Notes: generated by a model from the sequence alone, not told the origin. Positions 15,489-24,349 are shown, numbered from the stretch's first letter. The stretch is DNA of 25,272 bases from Ruminococcaceae bacterium UBA6413 (GCA_002437415.1 DJPL01000028.1:1-25272), one strand, 5' to 3'. Numbers and translations are program-made.

Positions 15489-16031
15489 ATGATATACGCA
15501 TTTTTAGCAGACGGATTTGAAGAAACCGAGGCAATTGCTCCGATAGACATTTTAAAGAGATTCGGTAAGGAAGTCGTTACCGTCGGAGTGGGTGGCGGTA
15601 AGGTAAAAGGCGCACATGGAATTACCGTAACAGCCGACATTACCGACAATGACGTAATCATGACCGATAAGGTTGAAATGATAGTTCTTCCAGGCGGTAT
15701 GCCCGGAACGCTTAATCTTGAAAAGAGTCCCGTTGTACAGGCGGCTATAAAGTTCTGTGCCGACAATAAAAAGGCGATAGGCGCGATCTGTGCCGCTCCC
15801 TCGATAATCGGCAAGCTCGGACTGCTCAGCGGTAAGAAGGCTACCTGCTTCCCCGGATTTGAACAGTTCCTTGAGGGTGCAATGTTCACAGGCGACCTTG
15901 TGAATATTGACGGCAATATCGTTACCGCAAGAGGTGCGGGCGCGGCTATTGATTTCGGTCTTGCGCTCGGCGCACTGCTCTGCGGAGAAGAAAAGGCTGA
16001 AAAGATAGCTAAGGCTTTACAGTGCAGATAA
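15489..16031 (+). CDS. DJ-1/PfpI family protein
   Basis: Protein of 180 residues of the DJ-1/ThiJ/YajL group, implicated in deglycation or chaperone-like repair of proteins and nucleotides. GFEETEAI near the N-terminus supplies the conserved glutamate (E12-E14 region). LPGG at 67-70 and the nucleophile elbow AICAAPS with C101 are intact, so the protein should be active. The start follows the previous stop by four bases, and its own end overlaps the next start by ten bases, implying coupled translation. The exact physiological substrate cannot be read from sequence. Confidence 0.9.
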   Translation: MIYAFLADGFEETEAIAPIDILKRFGKEVVTVGVGGGKVKGAHGITVTADITDNDVIMTDKVEMIVLPGGMPGTLNLEKSPVVQAAIKFCADNKKAIGAICAAPSIIGKLGLLSGKKATCFPGFEQFLEGAMFTGDLVNIDGNIVTARGAGAAIDFGLALGALLCGEEKAEKIAKALQCR

Positions 16032-16609
16032 CGGTAAACGAGCAGAAAAAACAGCTCAGAAAAGCTATGCTCCAAAAGCGAAAAGAGCTTAGCGACAGTG
16101 AAACGGCGGCAAAAAACTCCGTGATAACCGAAAAGCTGTTAAGCCTTGAAAAAATACAGTCGGCAGATCTTGTTTTACCGTTTGTTTCGGCAAAGGGCGA
16201 GGTCGGCACGAGGGAGCTTATAGCAAGGTGTCTTGACGCAGGAAAGACTGTAGCCGTACCGAGATGTATCGACGGCAGTAATATGGAGTTTTGTGTGATA
16301 CATACGTTTGACGACCTTGAAAAGGGTATGTACGGCATTGACGAACCGAAAGAGTACTGCGAGGTAATAAAAGCCGAGAGCGCCGAAAACAGCGTTCTGA
16401 TAGTTCCCGCACTGTGCTTTAATGCAAAGGGCTACAGACTGGGCTACGGAAAAGGCTATTATGACAGGTTTATCAGCCGATACAAAGGCTACACTGTCGG
16501 AGTGTGCTACAGCGAGTTTATAACCGATGATATACCGGTTGACGAGTATGACAGATGTGTCGATATCATCATTACAGAAAAACAGAAAGGAAACAAAGAT
16601 GGAGAATAA
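16022..16609 (+). CDS. 5-formyltetrahydrofolate cyclo-ligase
   Basis: Converts 5-formyltetrahydrofolate to 5,10-methenyltetrahydrofolate with ATP, returning the folate to the one-carbon pool. The protein has 195 residues, the normal size. The family motif KGYRLGYGKGYYDRF lies at 136-150, an N-terminal KKQLRKAMLQKRKELS begins the fold, and LPFVSAKGEVGTRELI (52-67) is conserved. It starts with GTG at 16022 inside the end of the DJ-1 gene, with AAGG eight bases upstream and no better start near. It overlaps mltG by 11 bases. Confidence 0.93.
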   Translation: MQITVNEQKKQLRKAMLQKRKELSDSETAAKNSVITEKLLSLEKIQSADLVLPFVSAKGEVGTRELIARCLDAGKTVAVPRCIDGSNMEFCVIHTFDDLEKGMYGIDEPKEYCEVIKAESAENSVLIVPALCFNAKGYRLGYGKGYYDRFISRYKGYTVGVCYSEFITDDIPVDEYDRCVDIIITEKQKGNKDGE

Positions 16610-17978
16610 TCCTTTAGATACGGTCGGCGGCAACGAAAACCTCGACAATACAGAGGATCGCACGATAATGATGGATTCGTTAAAGAGCTTCCACACGGGT
16701 GAGGTCGAGCAGAGCGAACCGTCATATGACAGTGAGCCCGAAAACGATACCGCAGACAGTGACAGCGAAAACGCAGAAGACAGCGATGAGGTCACCGAAG
16801 AAGAATATCAGGAATATCTTGCAAGAAAAAAAGAACGCAACAAGAAGATAAAGGCGAAGAACCGCCACAGGAGAACATTTTCGCATATACTGGCGGGCGT
16901 TCTGCTGTCGGTATTCATTATCTCCGTATCTGCATTTCTTGCTACATATATTGTAAAGTCGGCACTTGATTTTACCGGTATCGGCAAAACCTATTGTCAG
17001 GCTGAGATACATATCAATGAAAATTCCACCACCGATGATATCGCACAGGATCTTGCAAACCTCGGTATTATAAATATGCCTGATGTGTTCAAGCTGTACA
17101 CTGATATGTTCGGTAAGGGCGACAAGTTTATCAAGGGTACATTCACAGTCGATACGACTATGTCGTACAGCTCGCTTATCTCAACATTGCAGACTGTTTC
17201 TACAGTAAACAAGACAGTTTCGGTACAGATAACAGAGGGTATGACTATCGATGAGATAGCACAGCTGATGGAGGATAACCTTGTCTGCCGCGCTGAGGAC
17301 TTTATGGAGCAGTGCAAGACGCTCGGCGACACCTACAAGTTCCAGAAGCGTCTTGAAAACGAAAAGCTTAAGTACTACCAGATGGAGGGCTACATATTCC
17401 CCGATACCTACGAGTTCTACATTATCCCTGCACTTGAAGATAATAAGGAGCTTGATACAAGCGAGTATGCCGCAGATGCTCTTGATATTATTTATCAGAA
17501 CTTCAACAACAAGCTTACGGCACGTTATTATAACCGTATGACTGAGCTCGGTCTTACGCTTGACGAAACGATAACGCTTGCATCAATAGCACAGCGTGAA
17601 GCGGATACTACAGCCAATATGGGCAACGTTGCATCGGTATTCTTCAACCGTATGGCAAACTCGGAAGCGTTCCCGCATCTTGAGTCGGACGTTACCGTGC
17701 ACTATGTAGACGAGCATATCAAGCCGCATCTTTCGACTTCTCAGTATGACCAGAAGATGTTTGATGCCTATAACACATATAAGTGCGACGGCATTCCGGT
17801 AGGTCCTATCTGTAACCCCGGTCTTGACGCGATAAAGGCTGTGCTTTACGCACCCGAAACAAGCTACTATTATTTCTGCGCAGACCCCGAAACAACGGAT
17901 ATGTATTTTGCCGAAACGATAGCAGAACACGAAGAAAACCTCCGCATATGCGGACTTGATGACGCTATTGCAGAATAA
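16599..17978 (+). CDS. mltG: Endolytic murein transglycosylase MltG
   Basis: Membrane-bound lytic enzyme that cuts nascent peptidoglycan strands and sets glycan length at the cytoplasmic membrane. I take the ATG at 16599, preceded by AGAAAGGAAA, giving 459 residues. An upstream in-frame start would sit inside the folate gene. Residues 1-92 are cytoplasmic and strongly acidic (36-72 rich in Glu, Asp and Ser), followed by a basic stretch and one transmembrane helix at about 96-119. The YceG/MltG domain follows, with EGYIFPDTYEF at 263-273 and the catalytic glutamate E334 in ASIAQREA. Start and folate gene stop overlap. MltG next to a U32-family gene resembles the yrrL-yrrN/yrrO order of Bacillus subtilis. 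Confidence 0.94.
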   Translation: MENNPLDTVGGNENLDNTEDRTIMMDSLKSFHTGEVEQSEPSYDSEPENDTADSDSENAEDSDEVTEEEYQEYLARKKERNKKIKAKNRHRRTFSHILAGVLLSVFIISVSAFLATYIVKSALDFTGIGKTYCQAEIHINENSTTDDIAQDLANLGIINMPDVFKLYTDMFGKGDKFIKGTFTVDTTMSYSSLISTLQTVSTVNKTVSVQITEGMTIDEIAQLMEDNLVCRAEDFMEQCKTLGDTYKFQKRLENEKLKYYQMEGYIFPDTYEFYIIPALEDNKELDTSEYAADALDIIYQNFNNKLTARYYNRMTELGLTLDETITLASIAQREADTTANMGNVASVFFNRMANSEAFPHLESDVTVHYVDEHIKPHLSTSQYDQKMFDAYNTYKCDGIPVGPICNPGLDAIKAVLYAPETSYYYFCADPETTDMYFAETIAEHEENLRICGLDDAIAE

Positions 17979-17985
17979 ATATGTT

Positions 17986-18013
17986 TTCCGCCGCAGAGCC
18001 TTCTGCGGCGGAA
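17986..18013 (+). terminator. Hairpin after mltG lacking a T tract
   Basis: TTCCGCCGCAGA (17986-17997) and TCTGCGGCGGAA (18002-18013) are perfect 12-bp complements with a 4-base loop, starting seven bases after the mltG stop. No T run follows (TGCTGTAATAAG), so read-through into the U32 gene is likely. It could be a processing or stability element. Confidence 0.5.
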
Positions 18014-18051
18014 TGCTGTAATAAGACTACTGAAAACGAAAGGTTTATTTT

Positions 18052-19260
18052 ATGTTAGAACTGTTATCGCCTGCGGGTGATCTTGAATGTCTGATGTCAG
18101 CCGTAGATTACGGTTGTGATGCCGTATATCTCGGAAGTACAATGTTCGGAATGAGAGCCGGCTCCGCAAAATTCGACCCCGAAACACTGAAAAAGGGCGT
18201 TGAGTATGCTCACGCAAGAGGTGCGCGAGTTCACCTCACCTGCAACACCGTTCCGTCAAACGATGAGATCGAGCTTCTCCCGGATTTTATAAAAACAGCA
18301 TACGGCTGCGGGATAGATGCCGCAATTGTAAGCGACATCGGCTGTATCGCACTGATAAAGCGCACCGTGCCCGACCTTGAAATTCACGTTTCTACTCAGG
18401 CAGGCGTTGTAAACTATGTTACCGCAAACGAGCTTTACAAAATGGGCGCGAAGAGAGTAGTGCTTGCGCGCGAGGTCGATATAGAGAATATAAAGCGTAT
18501 CAGGGATAACATACCTGAGGATATGGATATCGAGGTATTCGTACACGGCGCTATGTGCGTATCGTTCTCGGGCAGATGCCTGCTCTCAAGCTTTATGACA
18601 GGCAGAAACGCAAACAAGGGCGAGTGCGCTCAGCCATGCCGCTGGAAGTATCACCTTGTCGAAGAAAAGCGTCCCGGTGACTATTACGAGCTGTCGGAGG
18701 GCGAGGGCGGCTCATATATCCTTAACGCCAAGGATATGTGTATGATAGAGCACCTCAAAGAGCTTAAGGACGTAGGTGTCACAAGCTTCAAGATAGAGGG
18801 CAGGGCAAAGTCCGCATATTATACGGCGACAGTCACAAACGCCTACAGAGCGGCACTTGATGCAGTTAAAAATAATGACCCTGTACCGCAGTGGGCGATA
18901 GATGAAGTATATAAGGTAAGCCACAGACAGTACTGCACAGGCTTCTATTTCAATAAAGACGATGCAAACCAGTACTATGAAAACAGCGGATATATCCGCG
19001 AATGCGACTTTGTCGGCGTGGTTGACAGCTGTGAAAACGGCAGGGTAAATATCACCCAGAGGAACTACTTTACCGTTCATGATGAGCTTGAAGTGCTGTC
19101 ACCCGGAAAGAAGCCTGTAAAGCTCGACATTCCCTATCTTATAAATTCAAGAGGAGAGCAGACCGAGATAGCAAACCGTGCAACAGAGAAAATGCACTTT
19201 GATTATCCCGTTTTGTTTCCGCCTCATTCCATAATAAGAAAACCTGTAGTAAATAAGTAA
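18052..19260 (+). CDS. U32-family protein (RNA hydroxylation type)
   Basis: Protein of 402 residues of the peptidase U32 family. Relatives RlhA and TrhP are needed for hydroxylation of rRNA or tRNA uridine/cytidine, so the peptidase label is probably misleading. The family signature spans E161-W198, including EVFVHGAMCVSFSGRC and GECAQPCRW. The four cysteines C169, C176, C192 and C196 are candidates for an iron-sulfur site. The N-terminus MLELLSPAGDLECL is typical. GAAAGG lies ahead of the ATG. Only one U32 gene is present here, while B. subtilis has two after yrrL, so TrhP-like ho5U34 formation is an inference from order and family. Confidence 0.9.
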   Translation: MLELLSPAGDLECLMSAVDYGCDAVYLGSTMFGMRAGSAKFDPETLKKGVEYAHARGARVHLTCNTVPSNDEIELLPDFIKTAYGCGIDAAIVSDIGCIALIKRTVPDLEIHVSTQAGVVNYVTANELYKMGAKRVVLAREVDIENIKRIRDNIPEDMDIEVFVHGAMCVSFSGRCLLSSFMTGRNANKGECAQPCRWKYHLVEEKRPGDYYELSEGEGGSYILNAKDMCMIEHLKELKDVGVTSFKIEGRAKSAYYTATVTNAYRAALDAVKNNDPVPQWAIDEVYKVSHRQYCTGFYFNKDDANQYYENSGYIRECDFVGVVDSCENGRVNITQRNYFTVHDELEVLSPGKKPVKLDIPYLINSRGEQTEIANRATEKMHFDYPVLFPPHSIIRKPVVNK

Positions 19261-19276
19261 TTTCGGAGGTATTACC

Positions 19277-22200
19277 ATGCTGAAAGCTCCGCAAAATCTG
19301 TTTGCGACTGCGTATGACGGCTCGGTGCACTCCGACTGGCAGCCGGTTGACGGCGCAGACGGATATATTCTGCAATTTTACAATGCCGATGAGCCTGACA
19401 GATGTATAAAGACGAGATACGCACAAAATCTGTCCAAGCTCATTATGGGATTTCGCAACGGCAGAAAGTACCTTGTAAGAGTAAGAGCGTTCAGATATTC
19501 GGGCGGCAAGGAGATAGCGGGTGAGCTGTCACAGCCAGCGGAATTTACGCCGATATGCCGACATCTCAAAGCGCAGAACATAATCACAATGAACAAGGGC
19601 GAAACGTCACAGATCGTGTGGGAACGCAAAAATATTGTTCCCGCAGTCGCTTTCAGTTGTGATGATGAAAGTGTTGCCACGGTGACAAAAGGCGGACAGG
19701 TGACCGCTGTATCGGACGGAATTGCCCGCATAACGCTGACTGCCGATGACGGAGAAATTTTTACGGTGAATATAGCTGTCGGCAGGAGTCTGTCGCGAAG
19801 CGGAAATGATGCAAGGATAATGCTCTGCGGCGATATAATGTGTTCGCTTGAACAGCAGAGAAAAGCCGCGACCCGTTCGCTTGACTTTACCGATACATTC
19901 AAAGCACTTAAAAGCACTATCGGGGCGGCAGATTATTCGGTAGCTGTGCTTGAAACCACCTGCTTTGACGGTGCACCTTATGAATATGAAAAAATCCGAA
20001 CAGACAGCGGCAGTCCAAACTGCAACTCCCCCTCAACATTTGTTGACGCGGTGAAAAGCTGTGGTTTTTCCGCGCTTGTAACCGCTAATAACCATAACTG
20101 CGATACAGGTATTAAAGGACTTGAAGCTACTGTTCAGCACATAAAAAACTGCGGTATGGCGAATATCGGAACGCTTGACGATGAAACACATATTGCGGAT
20201 ATAAACGGTATAAGGGTCGGATTTGTCGCTGTAAATTCCATATCAAACGGACTTGAAAAGGATATACCGCCACAGCTTATCGGCAAATATGAGCCAACGC
20301 ATTTCAAGGAGCTTGTAAATTTGCTTGAAAATGACGGTGCAGAGTATATAATTGCGTATCAGCACTGGGGTCAGATGAACTCGGTTATTGTACGCGACGT
20401 GCAGAAAAAAGCGGCAGAATATATGGCTCGGTGCGGCGCAGATCTGATTATCGGCTCTCACCCCCACGTTATGCAACGCGCCGAAAAGATAACGACCGCA
20501 GACGGCAGAGAGGTAATGTGCTTTTACTCACTGGGCAATCTCATTTCATCTATGAAGGAAATGCGCGAGAACCGCGAAAGCGTTATAGTAGATCTGACAC
20601 TCAGAAGAGCATCGGGCAGAATTACATCGGATATAAACTGTATACCTGTGCTGTGCGAGGATACATCGGACGGATACACGGTGACTGTGCTTGACGGCGC
20701 TCTCACCGAAAACCGTAAAACGGCAAGAGAACGCATAAAAAGCATTCTCGGTGGCAGCGCAGATATCTGCGGCAAGCCGAAGCTCCTTTTACAAGGCTCT
20801 GCGGTGCTGAGAAAGGTATTTTCCGACAGCGGTTATAATTATGACGACACACCGCTTATCCTGTCGCCCGTTTCGCTTGTGAGCGAAAAGAGCACACTTA
20901 CCGGCAAATGCGGTAACGCCAGAAACAAGCTTGATATAGCAAAAAATTTTGACAGCTATATAAGCGACAACAAAAAGGACTATATAGTCATTGACCTTTA
21001 TACAATGGCGGCAGTTTCGTGTTATAAATACGGCGACAGCTATTATACTGCATCGCAGAACTTCTTAAGCTCCGATTTTTATAATAAGAACAAGGATAAT
21101 TTTGAGCGGATATCACCGCCATTTAATGAAAATGTGTGGAAGACAGCGCTTAAAAAATACGCTGATACGATTTCTTTACATTATACAAAGGATAAGATCA
21201 TACTTGTGCGGCTGAAATTCAGCGATATGTGCGTAAAGCAGGATCAGCTCAGGAACGGCAAAAGCAAAAACGCGCTCAATAAACGCATACGAATGTATGA
21301 AGATTATCTCATTTCATTGCTTCAGCCTGTTGTTATAGATGTTGCAGGCGGATATTTTGCCGATGGAACAAGCAGTATGGTGACAGCCTTTGAGCCGCTT
21401 TTTTATGATGATGTACGCATAAAGACCGATATGATCACTAAGCGTGAAGTCGAGGGAAAATTCTGCTTTGATAAGCCGGATTTAAAGCTGTGGCTCAGCC
21501 GCGTTATACGTTATTATGACAATATGACCGCAAGAGCGTATCAGTCAAAACTGCTCGACAGGACGTATGTTGCCGACAGGCTGATAGAGCTTACCTCAAA
21601 GCAGTTTACTGCTGAAAATGCCGCTTATCTTGCTTTATTGCGTGAAAACAAGGTAAAGTCATACGATGACGCGAAAACTATCCTCGGCAGAATGTTGTAC
21701 GGTGCGGAAAAGGTGATCAAGGCGATAAATGCCGTCACCTATATTAACGGTGATTTGTCGGAGTGCCGATATGAAGATATAAGGATAGTTTTCGATGAAA
21801 ATTTCCTTGTAAAAAAACAGCTTGCTAAGAAACTCACAGAGGTTTACAAATACGCGAATACGGATAACTGCGAGCAAATTTTCTTGATAAAAGATGATAT
21901 AAATGCACTCCGTGAATACGAGAAAGCTTGTAAACCTACAGTGGTTGATATATGGGGCAGTTGTATTTCAAGAGAAACGGTAAACCGCAACATAAGCGGA
22001 ATATTTGTAGATAAGTACATATTCAAACAGCCGTTTTTACTGTCCGAAGAGCCCGATATCCCGTTTGATACAAGCATCGGCGCAGATAAATTCTGCGGCA
22101 GCTCATGGCGCAAGCGTACCATAAAAGAAGCGTTCCTGCACGAGGGCAGACGGATATTATCCGACAGTACCGCTGACTGGCTGATATTTGATATGTACGA

Positions 22201-22747
22201 CCTTATCTGCAATATGAAAAAGTACAGCGGTTCGCTTTTTGAAGTTGACGATTTTATTCTCCGTACCGATTTTTACAGAACGATAGCAGATAAATGCGAA
22301 AGCACATATCTGTTCAAGGAAAAGAGCCGCGAATACCTTGACAAGTCGCTCGAGAGCTTTTGCAGGTTCGTAGTTAAGCGCTACGGCAAAAACATTATTC
22401 TTATAAAAGCCGACCTTAAAAACAAATTTATAACGCTTGACAATACGATATCCGATCTGCCCGACAGCGACGATACATTTGAAGAGAAAAAAGCCTTCAT
22501 AGCGGAATATGAAGATAAATTTGCACGCCTTACAGGTTGCTTTGTTATCGACATCTCAAAGCGTTATTACGCCGATGACAGATTTCCGCTCGGCGGCGCG
22601 CATATCGTCCATTATGAAGACGAATTTTACAGTCGTTGCTGTAAGCGCATTTCCGAAATTCTCGGCGGCAGTAATGAAAGATACCGCGAAGATGTTGACG
22701 AGGAATATATAAAGCTCAGAGATATCAGAATAAACCGAATAGACTAA
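19277..22747 (+). CDS. CapA-family multidomain protein with tandem DUF6270-like modules
   Basis: Very large protein of 1156 residues. Proposed order: a fibronectin-III-like module (about 1-92), a BIG2-like Ig module (about 97-169), a CapA/PgsA-type metallophosphoesterase-like domain (about 178-462), DUF6270-like module A (about 500-712), a helical linker (about 720-885), and DUF6270-like module B (about 886-1130). CapA motifs are GDIM (185-188), TANNHN (269-274), HWG (363-365) and GSHPHV (393-398). Module B has GSCISR (894-899) and AHIVHYEDEFY (1108-1118), suggesting an SGNH-like ester hydrolase or transferase. Module A has GSAVLR and AFEPLFYDD at the matching places, so it looks inactive. 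No signal peptide or membrane segment is visible at the N-terminus. GGAGG precedes the ATG, 16 bases after the U32 gene. A role in surface polymer modification or anchoring is inferred only. Confidence 0.8.
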   Translation: MLKAPQNLFATAYDGSVHSDWQPVDGADGYILQFYNADEPDRCIKTRYAQNLSKLIMGFRNGRKYLVRVRAFRYSGGKEIAGELSQPAEFTPICRHLKAQNIITMNKGETSQIVWERKNIVPAVAFSCDDESVATVTKGGQVTAVSDGIARITLTADDGEIFTVNIAVGRSLSRSGNDARIMLCGDIMCSLEQQRKAATRSLDFTDTFKALKSTIGAADYSVAVLETTCFDGAPYEYEKIRTDSGSPNCNSPSTFVDAVKSCGFSALVTANNHNCDTGIKGLEATVQHIKNCGMANIGTLDDETHIADINGIRVGFVAVNSISNGLEKDIPPQLIGKYEPTHFKELVNLLENDGAEYIIAYQHWGQMNSVIVRDVQKKAAEYMARCGADLIIGSHPHVMQRAEKITTADGREVMCFYSLGNLISSMKEMRENRESVIVDLTLRRASGRITSDINCIPVLCEDTSDGYTVTVLDGALTENRKTARERIKSILGGSADICGKPKLLLQGSAVLRKVFSDSGYNYDDTPLILSPVSLVSEKSTLTGKCGNARNKLDIAKNFDSYISDNKKDYIVIDLYTMAAVSCYKYGDSYYTASQNFLSSDFYNKNKDNFERISPPFNENVWKTALKKYADTISLHYTKDKIILVRLKFSDMCVKQDQLRNGKSKNALNKRIRMYEDYLISLLQPVVIDVAGGYFADGTSSMVTAFEPLFYDDVRIKTDMITKREVEGKFCFDKPDLKLWLSRVIRYYDNMTARAYQSKLLDRTYVADRLIELTSKQFTAENAAYLALLRENKVKSYDDAKTILGRMLYGAEKVIKAINAVTYINGDLSECRYEDIRIVFDENFLVKKQLAKKLTEVYKYANTDNCEQIFLIKDDINALREYEKACKPTVVDIWGSCISRETVNRNISGIFVDKYIFKQPFLLSEEPDIPFDTSIGADKFCGSSWRKRTIKEAFLHEGRRILSDSTADWLIFDMYDLICNMKKYSGSLFEVDDFILRTDFYRTIADKCESTYLFKEKSREYLDKSLESFCRFVVKRYGKNIILIKADLKNKFITLDNTISDLPDSDDTFEEKKAFIAEYEDKFARLTGCFVIDISKRYYADDRFPLGGAHIVHYEDEFYSRCCKRISEILGGSNERYREDVDEEYIKLRDIRINRID

Positions 22748-22789
22748 AAGAAGCTGTGATGAAATGCCAAAAATTCATCACAGCTTCTT
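22748..22789. terminator. Long perfect hairpin after the CapA-family gene
   Basis: AAGAAGCTGTGATGAA (22748-22763) and TTCATCACAGCTTCTT (22774-22789) form a perfect 16-bp stem that begins immediately after the stop codon. The plus strand lacks a clean T run, while the minus strand ends in CTTCTTTTAG. It probably serves as a terminator for the CapA gene and for a converging minus-strand gene whose end lies at 22788. Confidence 0.7.
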
Positions 22790-22948
22790 AGCTTATTACA
22801 ACCTCATTAAAATTACAATGTAGTATATTTAATATATCGCCAACAACGCTGAAAACAACTTCCGTGCCGATAAGGAGTTGATAATTTCGTGAGTAAATCC
22901 GTGCAACTGCATTATCATCGAAACTTCCAAAAAACGCACTATCCTGAG
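22788..22948 (-). pseudogene. Possible truncated C-terminal gene fragment
   Basis: Minus-strand reading from about 22948 stays open for 53 codons and ends at TAA (22788-22790). The peptide contains AVARIYSRNYQLLIGTEVVF and VVGDILNILHCNF, which look like genuine protein rather than random translation. It abuts the left end of the IS256-like element, and its stop meets a hairpin shared with the CapA gene. I do not recognise the family. A gene cut by the insertion is the best explanation, but the missing N-terminal part was not found beyond the element. Confidence 0.4.
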
Positions 22949-22976
22949 GAGTCTGAATAATAAACTGTGTAAATGC
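22949..22976 (+). repeat. Left terminal inverted repeat of the IS256-like element
   Basis: This 28-base stretch includes GTGTAAA, a feature seen in many IS256-family ends, and pairs imperfectly with 24433-24460 (21 of 28). Confidence 0.55.
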
Positions 22977-23013
22977 CAATAATAACCACAAAGAAAATTG
23001 GAGGTAAATTGGT

Positions 23014-24240
23014 ATGAAAAACAGAAATCACGGATTAAGCGAAAAGGAAATGGAGCTTGTTCAGCTTCTGATGGCAGACTGCGAAAGCACAGGAGATATT
23101 CAGGCAAAGCTCAAGCGATTATTCGCAGGAACGATAGAGCAGATGCTTGAAGCTGAGATGGACGAACATCTTGGCTATGAGAAAAACTCTGCTCTCGGCA
23201 ATAATTCCGGCAACAGCAGAAACGGTTATGGCAGGAAAACCATCACCAGCGATTACGGAGAGTGCGAAATATCCGTGCCCCGTGACCGCAATGGTGAATT
23301 TGAGCCTAAAGTCATTGAAAAAAGGCAGACTCACACAGATGAAATTGAGCAAAAGATCATGGCGATGTACGCAAAGGGAATGTCCCAGCGTGACATTGAA
23401 GATACCCTCAGAGAAATCTATGGTGCAGAAATTTCTCAGGGACTTGTTTCACGCATAACCGACAAAATTCTTCCCGAAGTAAATGACTGGCAGAACCATC
23501 CTCTCGACAAAATTTACCCCGTAGTTTTCTTTGACGGAATAGTTTTCAACTCACGAAAAGACAACAAGATCATCAGCAAATGCGTGTACTCCGTGCTTGG
23601 TATCAATATGGAGGGACAGAAAGAGATACTCGGCACATGGATATCCGAAAATGAATCCGCAAGCTTCTACGCAAGTATATGCTCAGACCTGAAAAACCGC
23701 GGTGTTACGGACATTTTCATAGCTTGTCACGATAATTTAACGGGACTTTGTGACGCAATAAATGCGATATTTCCAAGGACAAAAAATCAGCTCTGTATCG
23801 TTCATCAGATAAGAAACAGCTGCAAATTTGTGCCATACAAAGACAGAAAAGCAGTGTGTGCAGACCTCAAGAAGATCTATGGTGCAGTAAATCTTAATGA
23901 TGCAGAATATGCAAAGGAAGAGTTCCGTGAAAAATGGAATAAAAAGTATCCCAACATCTTAAAATCCTGGGACAAAAACTGGTCTGAACTAACTACTTTC
24001 TTTGAATATCCGCAAGAGATACGGAAGATAATATATACAACGAATGCAGTCGAAAGCTACCACAGAATGGTCAGAAAATTCACCAAATCCAAGGCAATTT
24101 TTCCGACTGATGATTCGATCAGAAAAATCATTTTTATGAGCGTAAAAGAGATCTCAAAGAAGTGGACAATGCCCGTTCGTGACTGGGGACTTGCGTATTC
24201 TCAACTTGCGATTTTCTTTGAGGACAGGTTTGCAGCCTGA
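23014..24240 (+). CDS. IS256-family (Mutator-type) transposase
   Basis: DDE transposase of 408 residues, full length for the family. N-terminal half: helix-rich DNA-binding region with EMLEAEMDEHLGYEKN (43-58), NSRNGYGRKTITSDYGECEISVPRDR (in part, 67-92) and KGMSQRDIEDTLREIYG. Catalytic core: D174 in VFFDGIVF, D240 in CHDNLTGL and E347 in NAVESYHRMVRK, with the C-terminal histidine region CIVHQIRNS between the second and third. All three acidic residues are present, so the enzyme is probably active. GGAGG lies ten bases before the ATG. Compared with classical IS256, FFDGIVF and CHDNLTGL replace YLDA and DGL, marking a divergent branch. Confidence 0.95.
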   Translation: MKNRNHGLSEKEMELVQLLMADCESTGDIQAKLKRLFAGTIEQMLEAEMDEHLGYEKNSALGNNSGNSRNGYGRKTITSDYGECEISVPRDRNGEFEPKVIEKRQTHTDEIEQKIMAMYAKGMSQRDIEDTLREIYGAEISQGLVSRITDKILPEVNDWQNHPLDKIYPVVFFDGIVFNSRKDNKIISKCVYSVLGINMEGQKEILGTWISENESASFYASICSDLKNRGVTDIFIACHDNLTGLCDAINAIFPRTKNQLCIVHQIRNSCKFVPYKDRKAVCADLKKIYGAVNLNDAEYAKEEFREKWNKKYPNILKSWDKNWSELTTFFEYPQEIRKIIYTTNAVESYHRMVRKFTKSKAIFPTDDSIRKIIFMSVKEISKKWTMPVRDWGLAYSQLAIFFEDRFAA

Positions 24241-24296
24241 CGGCTGATGAGGGTTCCACCCTCAAACTCCCGAGGTTTATCCGCTTTGGGAATATC

Positions 24297-24349
24297 CGGT
24301 GAAGATAAAGAAAAGCAGCAACATTTCTGTCACTGCTCTTCACCGTTTT
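24297..24349 (+). terminator. Terminator after the transposase gene
   Basis: CGGTGAAGA (24297-24305) and TCTTCACCG (24337-24345) form a perfect 9-bp stem with a smaller AGCAG/CTGCT stem within, followed by TTTTA. It fits termination of the transposase transcript. A 7-bp hairpin TGAGGGT/ACCCTCA at 24248-24264 precedes it. Confidence 0.65.

Noticed and set aside
16527..16598. Upstream start for mltG
   Set aside because: It would overlap most of the end of the folate cyclo-ligase gene; the ATG at 16599 has a clear ribosome site.
20431..20694. Plus-strand arginine-rich open frame inside the CapA gene
   Set aside because: It is a frame-shifted shadow of the CapA domain, with low-complexity composition and no start signal.
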